DNA of 64,000 bases from the NCBI RefSeq assembly GCF_004193775.1, contig NC_041007.1:27927476-27991475 (forward strand), written 5' to 3'. This document shows positions 1 to 10,914 of the stretch, one piece after another. This DNA comes from Glycine soja. Lineage: Eukaryota > Streptophyta > Magnoliopsida > Fabales > Fabaceae. Under the pieces are notes generated by a model that was not told the origin of the DNA, made no database searches, and worked only from the letters and a program-made list of their open reading frames with translations. A program made the position numbers and the translations under genes. Position 1 is the stretch's first letter. Each line of letters starts with the position of its first letter.

Positions 1-265
1 ATATGTTTTACCCATTTTAACAACATCATTCCACTTACCAGGATCAACATTTTTAATTTGAGCAACAATCCTATCAGCCTATGCAAATATTAAAAACTAT
101 GATATTAGATGAATAATATATATTATACCTTCTCATCCATCAAGATCATTTCAATGTTAATCCTTGCAACCCTTCGAATAACCCACATTTTAATCATAGT
201 ACAGTAATATTCCAAGTCTCCTTTTGAGTAGTAATGCTCATAATGGAGTTGAGCTTATGTGCCAT
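1..265 (-). pseudogene. RPA1-like (DUF223-type) N-terminal fragment, possible Helitron cargo
   Basis: On the minus strand an ATG at 265 opens MAHKLNSIMSITTQKETW, which resembles the start of plant replication protein A 70 kDa-like proteins (typically M-A-x-K-x-x-x-x-x-x-I-x-P-x-K-E-x-W). After one frameshift near 200 the reading continues as MWVIRRVARINIEMILMDEK, the first OB-fold strand region with the typical MVLMDEK-like end. A donor-like GTATAA follows at 128-123 and an acceptor-like CATAG at 80-79. Codons 78-1 then read ADRIVAQIKNVDPGKW and leave the window. Full RPA1 binds single-stranded DNA, and plant Helitrons often carry RPA1-like genes. The link to a Helitron is inference, because no Helitron end is visible. 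The frameshift and in-frame stops show decay. Confidence 0.55.
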
Positions 266-1024
266 GATGAACTACTAACATAGATAACCATTAAAACATC
301 AACCATGCAAATAAAATGAACTTTTTAAAAGGAACGAAGACATGAAGATGAACACTAAGATAGTGAATAGGCTACTACAAACAGAAAGGTGGCAACATAG
401 AAAAAAGACAAACTAAAAAAGAAGGTTGTGCACAGAGCATGAGCAGATATATACAAAGGACCTTACCAAGTGAATTCAGTTTCTTCAACCAACATAGGTG
501 GACAACCTCTATACATCGAAGAATGAAAATGCATGATTTTGGTTAGGTTGCGAAACATGCAACTGGAATGCAGAAATGAGAAAGAACCTTACCAAGTGTA
601 GTGAGCTTCTTCAACCAACACATGTGGAAGTGAGGTAAAATCAGAAGCTTGGGGTTTATGCAGCTGGAATAAAAAATGAGGTGAAATCGAAAGCTACTCA
701 CATTTGTCATAAATCGAAAGATATTGCACAATGTTTCATAGGCTCGTGTCTGTGACAATAGCTCGACGGCATGAATCAATAAACTCAGACTACAGAATCG
801 GCATAGCCTGGAACCTAGACAAACCGTAGCTTGTGCTTTTGAATTTGAATTTTAAATTTGGAAATTGAAAAGGGTGAAACGAAGAAGCAGAGGAAGCAGA
901 ACCTGGTAACCTTGCACGGGAGCTAATGGAAGATTGAGGAAGTGCTAACACATGTCATGAAAAAATAAAAAATTGGTAGAAATGGATAGCGCTGACACAT
1001 GGAGGAAGCGCTCGTTCTTTTACT
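266..1024. other. no gene seen; imperfect duplication
   Basis: No coding region is supported. Two imperfect copies of a segment containing 'ccttaccaagtg' followed by a 'cttcttcaaccaaca'-like stretch lie at about 470-500 and 588-625, indicating an old local duplication of roughly 120 bp. A minus ORF at 543-779 has no recognisable content. Confidence 0.4.
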
Positions 1025-1029
1025 ACTAA

Positions 1030-1265
1030 CATACAGATTTCTCCATTGAGAGGGGTTAGGCAAGGAAACCCACTATCCCCTGACCTTTTTCATTATATGT
1101 ACTGAGGGATTATCTTTTCTATTTAAAAAATTAGAAACAAAAGGAGAGTTACACAATATAAAGGTGTGTAGAGGGGCCCCAATCATCTCACAACTTTTAT
1201 TTGCTAATGATTGTTTTCTTTTTTACAGGGTTGATTAAGGAGCATAAAATTTTGAAATCCGTGTT
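1030..1265 (+). pseudogene. LINE reverse transcriptase fragment
   Basis: The motif G-V-R-Q-G-N-P-L-S-P is the conserved RT block of plant L1-type elements (usually RQGDPLSP). A frameshift falls after the PDLF residues. The catalytic block normally FADD reads FAND at about 1200-1211, which removes one metal-binding aspartate. The reading frame ends where the insert begins near 1270. Confidence 0.8.
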
Positions 1266-1269
1266 CGAC

Positions 1270-2185
1270 TTCTGATGTAAACCCATTTGCACAAGGGTTG
1301 AGGATGGATTTTCAAAGGTTTTTTTTTAATTACTTGCATGAAAATTCAAAAAATGGAATGGACAAGGAGAGAGAGAAAATGGCGAGTTTATGGAGGGCTG
1401 AATGGAAGGGATTTGGTTCAAAGTCTAAATGTGTTTGGATGAAGAATGATGAAGAAGGAGAATGAAGAAGGTGGTTGGAAGAATCACTCCTCCGGAATTG
1501 GTGTCACACACAAGGTGATGTTCCTAGATAAAAAAATTTCTTAAATCACTTAAGTAACTAAGGAGATTCACTCTCACACTTTAGAAGGTGATTAAAACTC
1601 AATTCAAGTCTGTCCCCCTTATTAGAAAATGCGCAGCCCATAAATAGGAATGATGTCAAGTTGGTTACAAAAGTGAGAAGATGAAATGATCACCAATAAC
1701 AACAATTGATGGTGTCATTATACCTAATTAAAACTAGAATTAAGACACAAAACATGTGGAAAAATGTGCAACTCCTGGTCAACCAAGAGGCAGCCACAAG
1801 CCTAGAGTTTCCACCATATTAAATCTTAATTTCTTCAAATTAAAACAAGCCCATAGGTGGTGCAAATCCACTGAGAATTGAGAACCACTTTAACACAAGT
1901 TTGGGCCTTTATTTCAACTAACATAATGCTAATAAAACCACTCAACAAAGGTGGTCTCCTCTACTCTTCTTGGAACATGGTGCAATTGACAATCGGAAGT
2001 TTCTCCACTTATAACTTAGGCCTAAATTCAAATAGCATGGTTAACACTTGTTGAAGAGCTTCCTTGGCCTTCTTTGTTATAGCCCTTGACATAGGTCCTT
2101 CATGTCCTTCTAAAGGTTCCTTACCCTTAGTCCTTGCCATGTCCTCATCAACTTCTATGGTGGAAATTCAGACCAACAAATAAAT
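1270..2185 (-). mobile_element. unclassified insertion inside the LINE (gag-like stretch on minus strand)
   Basis: This block interrupts the LINE between its VFDF and QINYKK codons and has TG...CA-like ends (TGATGTAAAC near 1274, GAAATTCA near 2170). I could not find a convincing 5-bp target duplication. On the minus strand about 2140-2040 reads ARTKGKEPLEGHEGPMSRA followed by a lysine/alanine-rich stretch, resembling the end of gypsy Gag (GPxTRARAKKxKEAL). It may be a truncated gypsy LTR with adjoining gag. Class and exact ends are uncertain. Confidence 0.4.
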
Positions 2186-3035
2186 TATAAGAAGTCAAAG
2201 ATTTTTTTTAGCACAAACACCCCACCTGATTTAAGGAAACACATATCTTTAGCACTTGGGTGTTTCAATAATAGGGAGGAAGAAAAGAACATTTTTTGGC
2301 TTCATAAAGGACAAAATGTGGAAGAAGATCAACCATTGGAGTAGAAATCATCTCTCTAAGATGGGTACATAAATTCTTATTAAATCTTGTGCTCAAGAAA
2401 TTCCCTCATATTGCATGAGTGTTTTTCTTTTACCTGCTACCTTAGAAGATAATCTCCAAAAAATGATGAGTTCCTTTTGGTGGGGTTCAAAAAATAATTT
2501 TAGAGGAATCCATTGGATGTGTTGGGATAGATTAACTATGGAAAGAGATTTTGGTGGTATGAGATTTAGAAATCTTCAAGCTTTCAATTTATCTATACTA
2601 GGGAAGCAAGGATGAAAATTTATTTCTAACCAAGATGCTATTGTTTCTAAGGTGTTCAAAGCTAAATATTTTTCTAGTGTTGATTTCTTGGAAGTCCCTC
2701 TTGGACATAATCCAAGTTTTGTTTGGCATAGCATTCACGCTTCACATGTTAAGATAAATGAAGATACAAGATGAGAATTGGAAATGGAAAAAAAATGTGG
2801 AACCAACCATGGCTGAAATCAAAGGACAACTACTTTGTAACATCACACCCACCTCTTGGCCTAGAAGATATGAAGGTTCACTCTATTATTAACCATGACA
2901 CAAGATCCTGGCGTATGGATATCATGACCCAAATCTTCAACACCACCACTGATCTTGGAAATATCCAGAACATGCACTTGATTGATACTGATATAGAAAA
3001 TGACCGAATTTGGAAGCATACTCCTAACGGTATTT
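2186..3035 (+). pseudogene. LINE ORF2 C-terminal part
   Basis: The reading resumes at INYKKSKIFFSTNTPPDLRK and proceeds through SVFLLPATLEDNLQKMMSSF, GGMRFRNLQAFNLSILGKQ and MRIGNGKKMWNQPWLKSK to IWKHTPNGI. These are the usual order of motifs in the region after RT in plant LINEs. Stops occur near 2375, 2613 and elsewhere. The frame is cut at 3035 by the CACTA terminus. Confidence 0.8.
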
Positions 3036-3054
3036 CACTATTAGAAAATATGCT

Positions 3055-3515
3055 TTCTACATCGGTTATTTATGACTTTCAACATCGGTTTTTGAACCGA
3101 TGTTGAAAGTACCGACGTTGATAGTATTATCGTTAACATCGGTTTTTGAAAAACCAATGTTAACATAAAATTACCAACATCGGTTATATAAATAACCGAT
3201 GTTGCTAATATGAATTACACCCAGAAAATGTATATTAATGTTGAAAGTTAACATCGGTTTTTACAAAAAAACTGATGTTAACGAATGTGTTACTGTTGAC
3301 AGTTAACATCGGTTTTTTCAGAAAACCGATGTTAACGTTAATTAACATCGGTTTTTTGTAAAAAAATCGATGTTAACGAATGTATTACTATTGACAGTTA
3401 ACATCGGTTTTTTAAAAAAATCGATGTTAACCCACGTTATAAAAAACCGATGTTAACGAATGTGTTACTATTGACAGTTAACATCGGTTTTTTTATAAAA
3501 AATGATGTTGTTTTC
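3055..3515. repeat. CACTA subterminal hairpin repeats
   Basis: About ten copies of AACATCGGTTTTT and its complement AAAAACCGATGTT are arranged head to head, so each pair can form a hairpin. Spacer blocks such as 'gaatgtgttactattgacag' recur between them. In CACTA elements such arrays bind the element-encoded TNPA-type protein and are needed for excision. That role is family knowledge, not something visible here. Confidence 0.85.
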
Positions 3516-3760
3516 AGGAATTTTTTTTAAATAGTGTCTCTGTTTTTACAAAAAAACCAAAATTTAACCTGTAAATTTAAAATCAGACCACACAGCACAC
3601 AACATATATCATTTGCATTCTGTTTTCAAATAGATTTTAGCAAAAAACTAGCTATCAACAAAGGTTGTTCAATGTTAAGATGAAACAACAATTGTAAAAA
3701 ATGTAATGCAAAGTACGTAAACTAATTAATTAACCTAAAGTTACATAGTTGCCTAACATC

Positions 3761-4616
3761 CTATGTTTGATTTCTAACTTTTAGATAATATTGTGCCCAT
3801 TGTATGCGAAGTGCCTTGAATCTCTCTGCTTCCAATGGTCTAACTTCATTAAAATACTACATGATCAAATAAAAAAATAAATTAATAATGTAATAACAAT
3901 TATAAAAAAACCAAATTTGTTTGTAATAAACAATTATCGTTTCCCAATTATTCCTGAAAAGATCCTAAGATTATCGTGGACATCCAGTGCATCACGTAGT
4001 AGCCACATTCAGTGTTTCCTTTTTGTCTATTACACTAAATACATAATGAAATTTGGATATTAATTAAACGTTAACTACAATTAGTGTACACACACATAAA
4101 ATATATATAAGTAGAACTTTTATTTAAATCACGTACCTTAACAACAATCCACCTAGCAGCGGCCTTGGATTTCGGTTGTGGAGTATCATCAAGTCCTTTC
4201 AAAGCACTAGTGTTGAATATGAGGAATATTAAAATATTGATGTTGTTGAGTTATGCCAATGAAAATGTATTGAAAACAATACTGACCTGTTAATTATTCC
4301 CTTAAGGTAGTTGTCTGGCCTGTTATGTAAAGAACAAAACCAGACAACTAGATTTTCCTTAGGCAGAATGACGACCATTTGTCAATGTCCCACTAAGATG
4401 TGTTGGCCAAGCAAGGAAGGTGTTAAGTGTCTGCCCCACTAAGGTAACCTCGTCAGTGGGTATAGGAACAAGAGCCTCTGCATCTTTAACCTCCTCAACA
4501 CCAACCTTGACTTGACCATGCAACAAAGGGATGTTGTGAATTGTTGTGGATCCCTCATAAAGTCTTCCTAGGGCAACCAAGCGGGAAGGATTTTCCTCGT
4601 AAAGTCCGTCCAGCTT
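3761..4616 (-). pseudogene. CACTA-borne DUF8039 / Ulp1 (C48) protease-like protein, exons recognisable
   Basis: Reading right to left, 4616-4380 encodes a DUF8039-like segment (VALGRLYEGS, VGVEEVKDAEALVPIPTDEV, GQTLNTFLAWPTHL). A deletion joins this directly to a Ulp1 domain. The catalytic histidine motif HWQMVVILP is present but its Trp codon is TGA, followed by NLVVWFCSLHNRPDNYLKG and a donor at 4286. Exon 4137-4206 gives ALKGLDDTPQPKSKAAARW and ends in a donor. The next exon carries NRQKGNTECGYYVMHWM with the catalytic Cys. The last exon reads VRPLEAERFKALRIQWAQYY and ends at a TAG at 3761-3763. The family cleaves SUMO-type conjugates; plant CACTA and MULE elements often carry it. Stop codons and the deletion make it non-functional. 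Confidence 0.8.
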
Positions 4617-5233
4617 ATTATTTACTCACGAACATGTTATCTCATGATGCATCACAAGCTGTACCTGGTCATTGGAAGCAACTATGATCCTTAAAAATTT
4701 CTCCCAAGATCAAGCACCTTCTATGGAGGATCCTTCGCAACTGTTTTCCAACAATAGTGAGACTTCGAGACAAAGGAGTGCAGTGCCCTTTAACGTGTGC
4801 TTATTGCAACAACAATCAGGAAAATAACTGGCATTTTTAAACTTCACCAAAAGTATATATTCTATTTTTCGGTTGTAAAAAAAAAAGCATAAGCAATAAA
4901 ATATTGTGCGATGCCTATTTAATGCATTATGCGCACATGCAAAAGCAATGAATAATTAATTAACATGATTTGCATGATTAGTGAAAATATTTTAATATGA
5001 TAAATATTTAGGCGAAATTTTGCATGTAAAAAAGGAGAGAGAATTTCTTCGCTTTAATAATAAGAGAAGATTAATTTTATTTCCCTTTTAAAACATATTT
5101 TATTACCCGTATAAAATTATATTAAAGTTTATTTCAATTAACTTTATTACCTTTTTAAAACATATTTTATTTTATTTCCTTTTTAAAACATTTTATTTAT
5201 TACACCTTATCGATATAACCTGACCCTTTTCTA
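4617..5233. other. AT-rich intergenic sequence, no gene seen
   Basis: Nothing codes here convincingly. From about 5070 to 5200 a T-rich unit containing 'cctttttaaaacatattttatt' occurs three times imperfectly, just upstream of the putative promoter at 5234. Confidence 0.4.
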
Positions 5234-5245
5234 ATTATAAAAGAG
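5234..5245 (+). promoter_or_regulatory. putative TATA box of the 5601 small gene
   Basis: ATTATAAAAGAG fits a plant TATA box. A pyrimidine-rich stretch with CAC-type initiators follows about 30 bp downstream (5265-5300), as in plant core promoters. The leader to the first ATG would be about 330 nt. Computation of transcription start sites was not possible. Confidence 0.4.
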
Positions 5246-5600
5246 GTGTTCTCCCTTCTCTTTTTCACACCAAAAAAATCGCTTCCCTCTTCTTTTTTGG
5301 TTTTTCTATTGTTTTGCTTATCACGTGGACAAATATTTGTGGTTGTTCTTCAGTTAGTGGGTTCGTAATCTTTACCCTCTAGAAACAACATAGAATATAT
5401 GCATGCATGAATGACTATAATTTCCGTGAGAATTTTTCATCTAATTTTCTTGCCTCCATTAATTAGCATTTTAAGTTTTGTTAATTTGTGTACTTCGTAA
5501 AAAAATGTTGTGCAAAACTTATTCCCTGCACTTCTTTAGTTTCTCCTTTTCCTAACGAATTTTCATAACCAGAATAAAGAAATTTCAATAGCAGAAGCAG

Positions 5601-5898
5601 ATGGATAAGGATGGTAAAAAGAGTTCAGACCCTAAGGTAAATTACGGGGTCCTTTTCTCTAAGTTGTGATTTTCTAACAGTTTTTCTACTGTTCAATCAT
5701 AGAATATATTGATTCATGCAGTTGTGCTAAAAAGTTATTTCTTGTCTATAGGGTGACAAGAGATATAATGATCTGATATTAGAGAAGACTCGTGCCCTGA
5801 AGAAAACCATGGAAAAATGGGATGCCCAGCTAGCTACATCCAGCTCTTCTGAAAATAACAAAGGAGATAGTAAAGGAAAAAAATGTGAAAAATATTAG
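5601..5898 (+). CDS. possible small two-exon gene, 60-residue charged protein
   Basis: I do not recognise this protein. Exon 1 (5601-5636) encodes MDKDGKKSSDPK and ends in AAG/GTAAAT. The intron (5637-5751) ends TTGTCTATAG. Exon 2 (5752-5898) keeps frame and encodes 48 residues rich in Lys, Glu and Ser, including LILEKTRALKKTMEKWDAQL, which could form a short amphipathic helix, and a Ser/Lys/Gly-rich tail ending at TAG 5896-5898. Both splice sites are canonical and there is no stop in the joined frame. A TATA-like box lies at 5234. The gene sits beside the CACTA piece, so it may be transposon cargo or a captured exon pair. Codon evidence alone is weak for so short a frame. Confidence 0.4.
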
Positions 5899-6506
5899 TA
5901 GTTTGATCCAAATAAGGATACCTTAATTTACTTTTTTAACGTTTAGTTCTTAATTAGGATATCTTTTAGATAGAAATTAATAAGGATATTATTCTTGTTA
6001 TTTAAATTTTAATGTTAGCTGTTTGATCTAAATATTATTCCAAATATGCAATGGTTTCCGTACTTAGTGTCTCCCTTCATATAATATTAATTTCAATTTT
6101 GTTAATGTTCATAAAAATTAATAAGGGGTGCATATTTGATAGGTTGTAAATGCATATCCTTATAATCCATTGCAGAAAACTCATCTTCAAACTCTTCTCA
6201 TCACTCCCATAATCATCAACCATGTCTCAACCCGCTATTTTATTTATTCTTTAAAAAAATTGGTTTCAACAATCCTGCATGCTCTATTTCCATTTTTAAT
6301 TTTTAATCAACAATTAATAACAATGCTGGAAATTCTTGGGCAAATTTATTGTGTTTACAAATCAACGCTACAAAATCCGGAGTTCAAAGATTGTCTCAAA
6401 CTTTCCGCAATGATTTTGTTCACGTGGAAATATCAAACTAAAAATTAAACTGATTGATTTTAACGGAAAATAAAAATTAGATGTGATTATAATTTATTGA
6501 TTCCTG

Positions 6507-6562
<56 letters not shown>

Positions 6563-7010
6563 ATACGGATAGATTATGAAATTCAAACAATAATAGCTAT
6601 TATTTTATTTCCATATTTATTAAATTACTTTATAATAATATTTGGCGAAATATCTTGCACAATTTTTTAAAAATTGATTTGTTTTCATTTAATTAAATCT
6701 TTAATTTGCGTGTGATTCCAACTATCTTTTAAATTTGAATTACGTTAAATCAAATATAAAGATTCAAACAATTATAATCAAAACTAAACATTCTAATGAT
6801 CATAAACATATATATAATATAATAATAATAAATTAAATTATATAAGCATTTATATAAAATATTATTAATAATGAATTATATAATTAAATGTAATTAAAAA
6901 TTTAGTTTTTGATTTCTTTACATAATTATCATAAATGCACATTTAAATTTTTTTATTGTTTTTAATTAAATAAATGACATATCATCAATAAAATTGGAAA
7001 GAATAAAAAA
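5899..7010. other. AT-rich sequence without recognised gene
   Basis: This is strongly AT-rich. A 92-codon open frame at 6170-6448 has hydrophobic low-complexity content and no family resemblance, so I do not call it a gene. A (TA)n tract lies at 6511-6557. Confidence 0.4.
6511..6557. repeat. (TA)n microsatellite
   Basis: About 23 uninterrupted TA dinucleotides. This is a typical hypervariable soybean simple repeat. Confidence 0.95.
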
Positions 7011-7012
7011 TA

Positions 7013-7449
7013 TACTCCTCCCTTTTTATTATAATTTTAAACTTTGAAAAAGAAAAGTAAGACATTCTTTACCAGAAGGTGACATGTATTGACAAACATA
7101 GTCAACAACTATGTTTTGTATAATATATAGATAGATATAGTTGATTGCTTTGATCTTTTAATCCATATATTTAAAATCTTAAATATATATATATATATTT
7201 ATTTTTTTATTTTTTTAGTTGTTTCAGTCTTTTAAAAAAATTATTATTTTCAAATTTCAAAGTGTAATTAATATTTTTCTCAAAATATTCTCATTTAATA
7301 CTCACCATTATATTAGTTTTGCAAGCATCAAAGGTTAAAGTATTATATAAGGACATTTTAGTCTTACTATAACTGCCATTAAATATTTCTTGACCTATGT
7401 GCATTAACCTTAAACAACTAAAAAAATGGGATTATGAAATAGAAGGAAT
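7013..7449. mobile_element. possible Stowaway-like MITE
   Basis: The left end TACTCCTCCCTTTTTATTAT and the complement of the right end (TATTCCTTCTATTTCATAAT) are related and resemble the CTCCCTCC-type termini of Stowaway MITEs. The unit is about 437 bp, AT-rich and non-coding. The expected TA target duplication is not clean at the right side, so the call is tentative. Confidence 0.4.
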
Positions 7450-7742
7450 AATATGATATTATAAAAATATTAATATACTTCTCAATAATAAAAATATTAA
7501 TATAATTTAGTGATTAGAAAATATTTCCTTTTTTCACCAAAAAAAAGAAGAAAATATTTCCTTATTTTCAAGGATTTTATTAATAAATATTGTAAGAATA
7601 TTTCCCTGAATATTATATTAGATATAGTAAAAAATTAATTAATGATTTAAGAATTATGTTTTATTTTGTGTGACTGATTTATGTTATATGTTAATTACTT
7701 ATACTATTTGAAAATATAGAGCATATCTTTTGTAAGTGAGAT

Positions 7743-8787
7743 TGATCGAGACCGTATCCGAATCAAATAAACATTAAAAATGCAGTATCTAGGAAGTGAT
7801 CCTAGGTCGTCTCTCAGTGAGCAATGATCAACTAAACGTTCATAACATATAACAATAAAACAGTAACGAATTGGGGGGTTTGTTTGTTTTTGCAAATTAA
7901 ATAGCAAGCAAACTTGAGTAAGAAAATAACATAACTAAAACATGTTGTTTCCCCTTGATTTAAAAGTAAGTCTCTTATCCTAGGTTACGAGAATTTATCC
8001 CTAATTAGTTCAACCACTTAATCCAACTCAAAATTAATTTACTAAGCGAAAATTAACATAAGGCTGTCATTATGTGATTAAGCAACACATACATCAATTA
8101 ATCTCTCTCACATGTCCATTAAGCATGAACGAAACTGATCATTAAGCATGAACGTAAATTAAGCACAAAGACAATTAATCAAGCATTAAGCATGCATGGA
8201 TTAATAGTAACAAATACAAAGCAATTGGTGAAGGGGAAAAACTGATTAGAATTCAATAGTAATAACAAAACCTCAAAGAGAGCTATGCTTGATCTTCAAG
8301 AGAAAACAGCACAGGAGACTTAGCCTTCCATTAATCAGCAGAAACGAAAATGAATTCAAAGGCAGAAGCAGAAAACGAAATTTGATTGCTACGTGAACAG
8401 TGCGCGTGAACAATAACACAAAATTGAAAATGCAAAACCCTCAAATTTCTCTCCTATGTCAACAGTCTCCTTCTACTAAAATCCTGGTGTTGTTATATAG
8501 GTCCTCAACCCCAAAACTTACAAATCTGTTTTAAGTCCAAGCCCAAAAACGAAATAAAATAAAATTGGACGAAATAAAATAAAATTGTCAAGTCCAAGCC
8601 GATTCTGCCCAATTTCAGATCCAAGCCCAATTGCTTATAATTCTCCTGAAATTAAATTAAAAAACACAAAATTAGTCAAGTAGACCCAAATGATAAAACT
8701 GCATAATTAATTTGACAATTAAGGCTAATCAGTAATTAAAACGGTGACGAAAAAGGTTAAGAAATATGAGAAAATAATGACACATCA
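7743..8787 (-). mobile_element. solo LTR, Diaspora-type (family H)
   Basis: The segment runs TGATCGAG...CACATCA and matches the LTR adjoining the Diaspora-like element at 46939-48066, the solo LTR at 38357 and an inverted partial copy near 62 kb. In minus orientation it starts TGATGTGTC and has a TATA-like CCTATATAAC (complement of 8497-8506). Flanks GAGAT (7738-7742) and AAGAT (8788-8792) form a 5-bp target duplication with one mismatch. No internal sequence adjoins it, so it is a solo LTR left by LTR-LTR recombination. It carries a poly-G tract of six. Confidence 0.85.
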
Positions 8788-9422
8788 AAGATGATTAAAT
8801 TTGAAAGGTTAAAATTTAATGTCAAAAAATCACATATTTTTTTAAATAATCACATCATATTAAATCTTGACCATTTATATTTAGTTATACATTTAAATTT
8901 TATTCTCTCACTCTCACATAACTTTTTATTTTGTTTTACCGTCTTGTTTAGGGTAAGGAGGATATCCTTCTGTTTAGATCTATACAAATATAAAAAAATG
9001 AAATAATTATATAGACTTAAATTTAAATATATTTTTTGTCCTTGTAATTTAGCACGCTTTAGAATTCAAATATAAAAGATGTGTTTGTTTTATTTTTTGT
9101 CCTTAAAAGACTTTAGATAACACTTTTTTGACTCTTGAAAACATTATCTAAAATACTTTAAGAATAAAAAACAAAACAATCACATCTTACAAGGATTCAA
9201 ACAAAAAAATGCATGGACGAAAATAAAAAAAAAAACACTAAATTGTTGTGACAAAAAATATATATTATTTTAAATATTTATATATATTAAAATAATTCAA
9301 ATGACAATTTGTGATTAGATGATAATGTAAATTACATAGACATTAAACTCTTATAATATTTGCATTCTAAAGTCTGATATTTTATGTATATGTTTAAAAT
9401 ACAATATTATAATAAAAATGCT
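8788..9422. other. AT-rich sequence, nothing recognised
   Basis: I see no coding region or clear repeat ends. The plus ORF at 8791-9006 is AT-driven and unlike any family known to me. Confidence 0.4.
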
Positions 9423-10402
9423 AAATTGCCTTTTTGTCCTCCTAGTTCCCCAAACGATTATCGTGCCCAATTTTTAATTGTAACACTTGATCCCTCTAAT
9501 TTTGCAATTTGATGATTTTGGTCCCCTGATAGATTGTTAACCGATAATTGTAATTAATAGAGTTATAAGTTAACAATAAATTAATTAAAAATTACTAATT
9601 ATTAAAAAATCTAATAATATGTTAGAACAAATGAGACAATGGGTGAAAGTTTGAAAAAGAAAAGAAAAAAAAACTTCAAGTCCAACATCGCTAAGAGTAA
9701 ACACTTGAATACTGTTTCACTTCCTATATATAGAGAGTCCATTTCTTCATTTTTTCTTGTCCCAATTGAGAAACATTTCCTCAACTTTTCTTTCTCCCTC
9801 CCATATTTCAGTCGATGCATTTCCAGCAAATTTCTCCCTCTTTCCTTCTGTCGCACTAAATTGTCGGTTGGCTTTTAGAGTGACTTTTCAAGTCATATTT
9901 TTCGGTTGACTGTTAGAGTGATTTTTCAAGTTATATTTTCGGGTGACTTTTCAAGTCATACAAGAGGGTGTAATTCTAGAAAGGTTCCCTCAGTGCAGTG
10001 GGAATCTTATACAGTGATCTGGACTGTTTTATCCTAGGGACTTCGTGGTTGATAGTTTGCTTGCACAATTTTTAGCAGTGCCACGAAACGTCTTAAAAAA
10101 GCGACATTATCCGCGACTCAGCAAGTAATTATTTCGGTTTGCCATAAATTATTTTTACAACATAATATATGAATTATTAAAGACTTTAATAATTGTGATT
10201 AGAGATTATTAATTTTTATTAAATTTTTTAATAATTAATTTAATAATTTTGTTAATCACAATTGTTATAATTAGTTAATAATCGATCATGGAGACCAAAA
10301 ATCACCAATTTATAAAATTAGGGAGATCAAACCTTACAATTGAAAATCAGGGGATCAAAATTATAGATTTGACAAACTAGGAGGACAAAAAAATAATTCA
10401 TT
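9423..10402. mobile_element. MULE-like / fold-back element with long TIRs
   Basis: About 130-150 bp at the left (from about 9428, containing TTTTTGTCCTCCTAGTT and TTTTGGTCCCCTGAT) is repeated inverted at the right, ending about 10398 (ACTAGGAGGACAAAAAAAT). The similarity runs through the whole arm with a number of mismatches. Inside lies a TATA-like box (9724-9738) and an unrelated block (about 9900-10120) containing 'aaggttccctcagtgcagt' and 'cctagggacttcgtgg', which looks like the R-U5 part of a copia LTR. Long TIRs and acquired internal DNA suit a non-autonomous Mutator-like element. I could not define a 9-bp target duplication. Confidence 0.5.
9724..9738 (+). promoter_or_regulatory. TATA-like box inside the fold-back element
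   Basis: CCTATATATAGAGAG is followed by a C/T-rich leader with no long ORF of recognisable content. It may be the promoter of an embedded LTR fragment. Confidence 0.35.
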
Positions 10403-10914
10403 GATTAGAAAATATTTTCTTATTTTTGAGGGATTTTATTACTGAATATTGTAAGAATATATGACTTTCTATCTTTTTAATTAAATATTTCCTTATTGAA
10501 CGGTCTATCTTATTAATTTGTTTTATCTGTTAACGGTCTTGTTAATATATATATATATATATATATATTAAGAATGTTTTCTTGAATATTATATTTTTAA
10601 TTAAGTAAAAAAATAAGATAAAAAAGTCAAACATACGTTTAATACTATCTAATTAATGTTATTTTAATTATCTCTTATAACAGAACAAATTGCATTATTA
10701 TAATTAATAATAATAAATATTGTTTTGATCTTTAAAATCTTAAAAATATACTCTTTTTGTCTATTTTTTAAAATGTACGCAAGATTATAATATAATTTAA
10801 TATTTAATATAATAATATAGTAATGCATTAATTGGGGAATGTGAGAAAGCTTATGAAAAGAACTCAATGCCTTGAAGAACTAATTTACTCCCTATCACCT
10901 ACCGCAACAAAAAG
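10403..10914. other. AT-rich upstream sequence of the PMEI pseudogene
   Basis: This stretch holds a (TA)n tract near 10546-10568 and no gene. Sequence close to 10820-10910 may include the old promoter of the pseudogene. Confidence 0.35.

Larger units (their letters stand above)
1030..3035 (+). mobile_element. LINE (non-LTR retrotransposon) remnant, L1-type
   Basis: Two blocks of one LINE ORF2 are separated by a foreign insert of about 0.9 kb. Block one, about 1036-1265, carries reverse transcriptase motifs: SPLRGVRQGNPLSPDLF, then after a frameshift a LLFANDCFLFYR motif, where plant LINEs have FADD. Block two, about 2186-3035, reads through INYKKSKIFFSTNT, the SVFLLP...SFWWGS zone, and an RIGNGKKMWNQPWL motif typical of the C-terminal part of plant LINE ORF2. 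The 3' end is cut by the CACTA terminus at 3036. Stops and frameshifts are present and no A-tail or target duplication is visible, so the copy is dead. Confidence 0.85.
3036..4870 (-). mobile_element. CACTA (Tgm-type) transposon, one end visible
   Basis: The sequence starts CACTATTAGAAAATATG at 3036, the terminal inverted repeat recognised for soybean Tgm CACTA elements. It is followed by subterminal repeats (3055-3515) and then by a minus-strand pseudogene with DUF8039 and Ulp1 protease homology, a content known in plant CACTA elements. The bases before 3036 are TTT, a possible 3-bp target duplication. The opposite terminus was not found, so the right limit given is only the end of recognisable content. 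Confidence 0.75.

Noticed and set aside
6170..6448. 92-codon plus-strand open frame
   Set aside because: It is AT-driven hydrophobic sequence with no domain, no promoter context and no family resemblance.
9611..9878. Opposing 80-codon frames in the fold-back element
   Set aside because: They overlap each other over the leader after the TATA box and show low-complexity composition without a family match.
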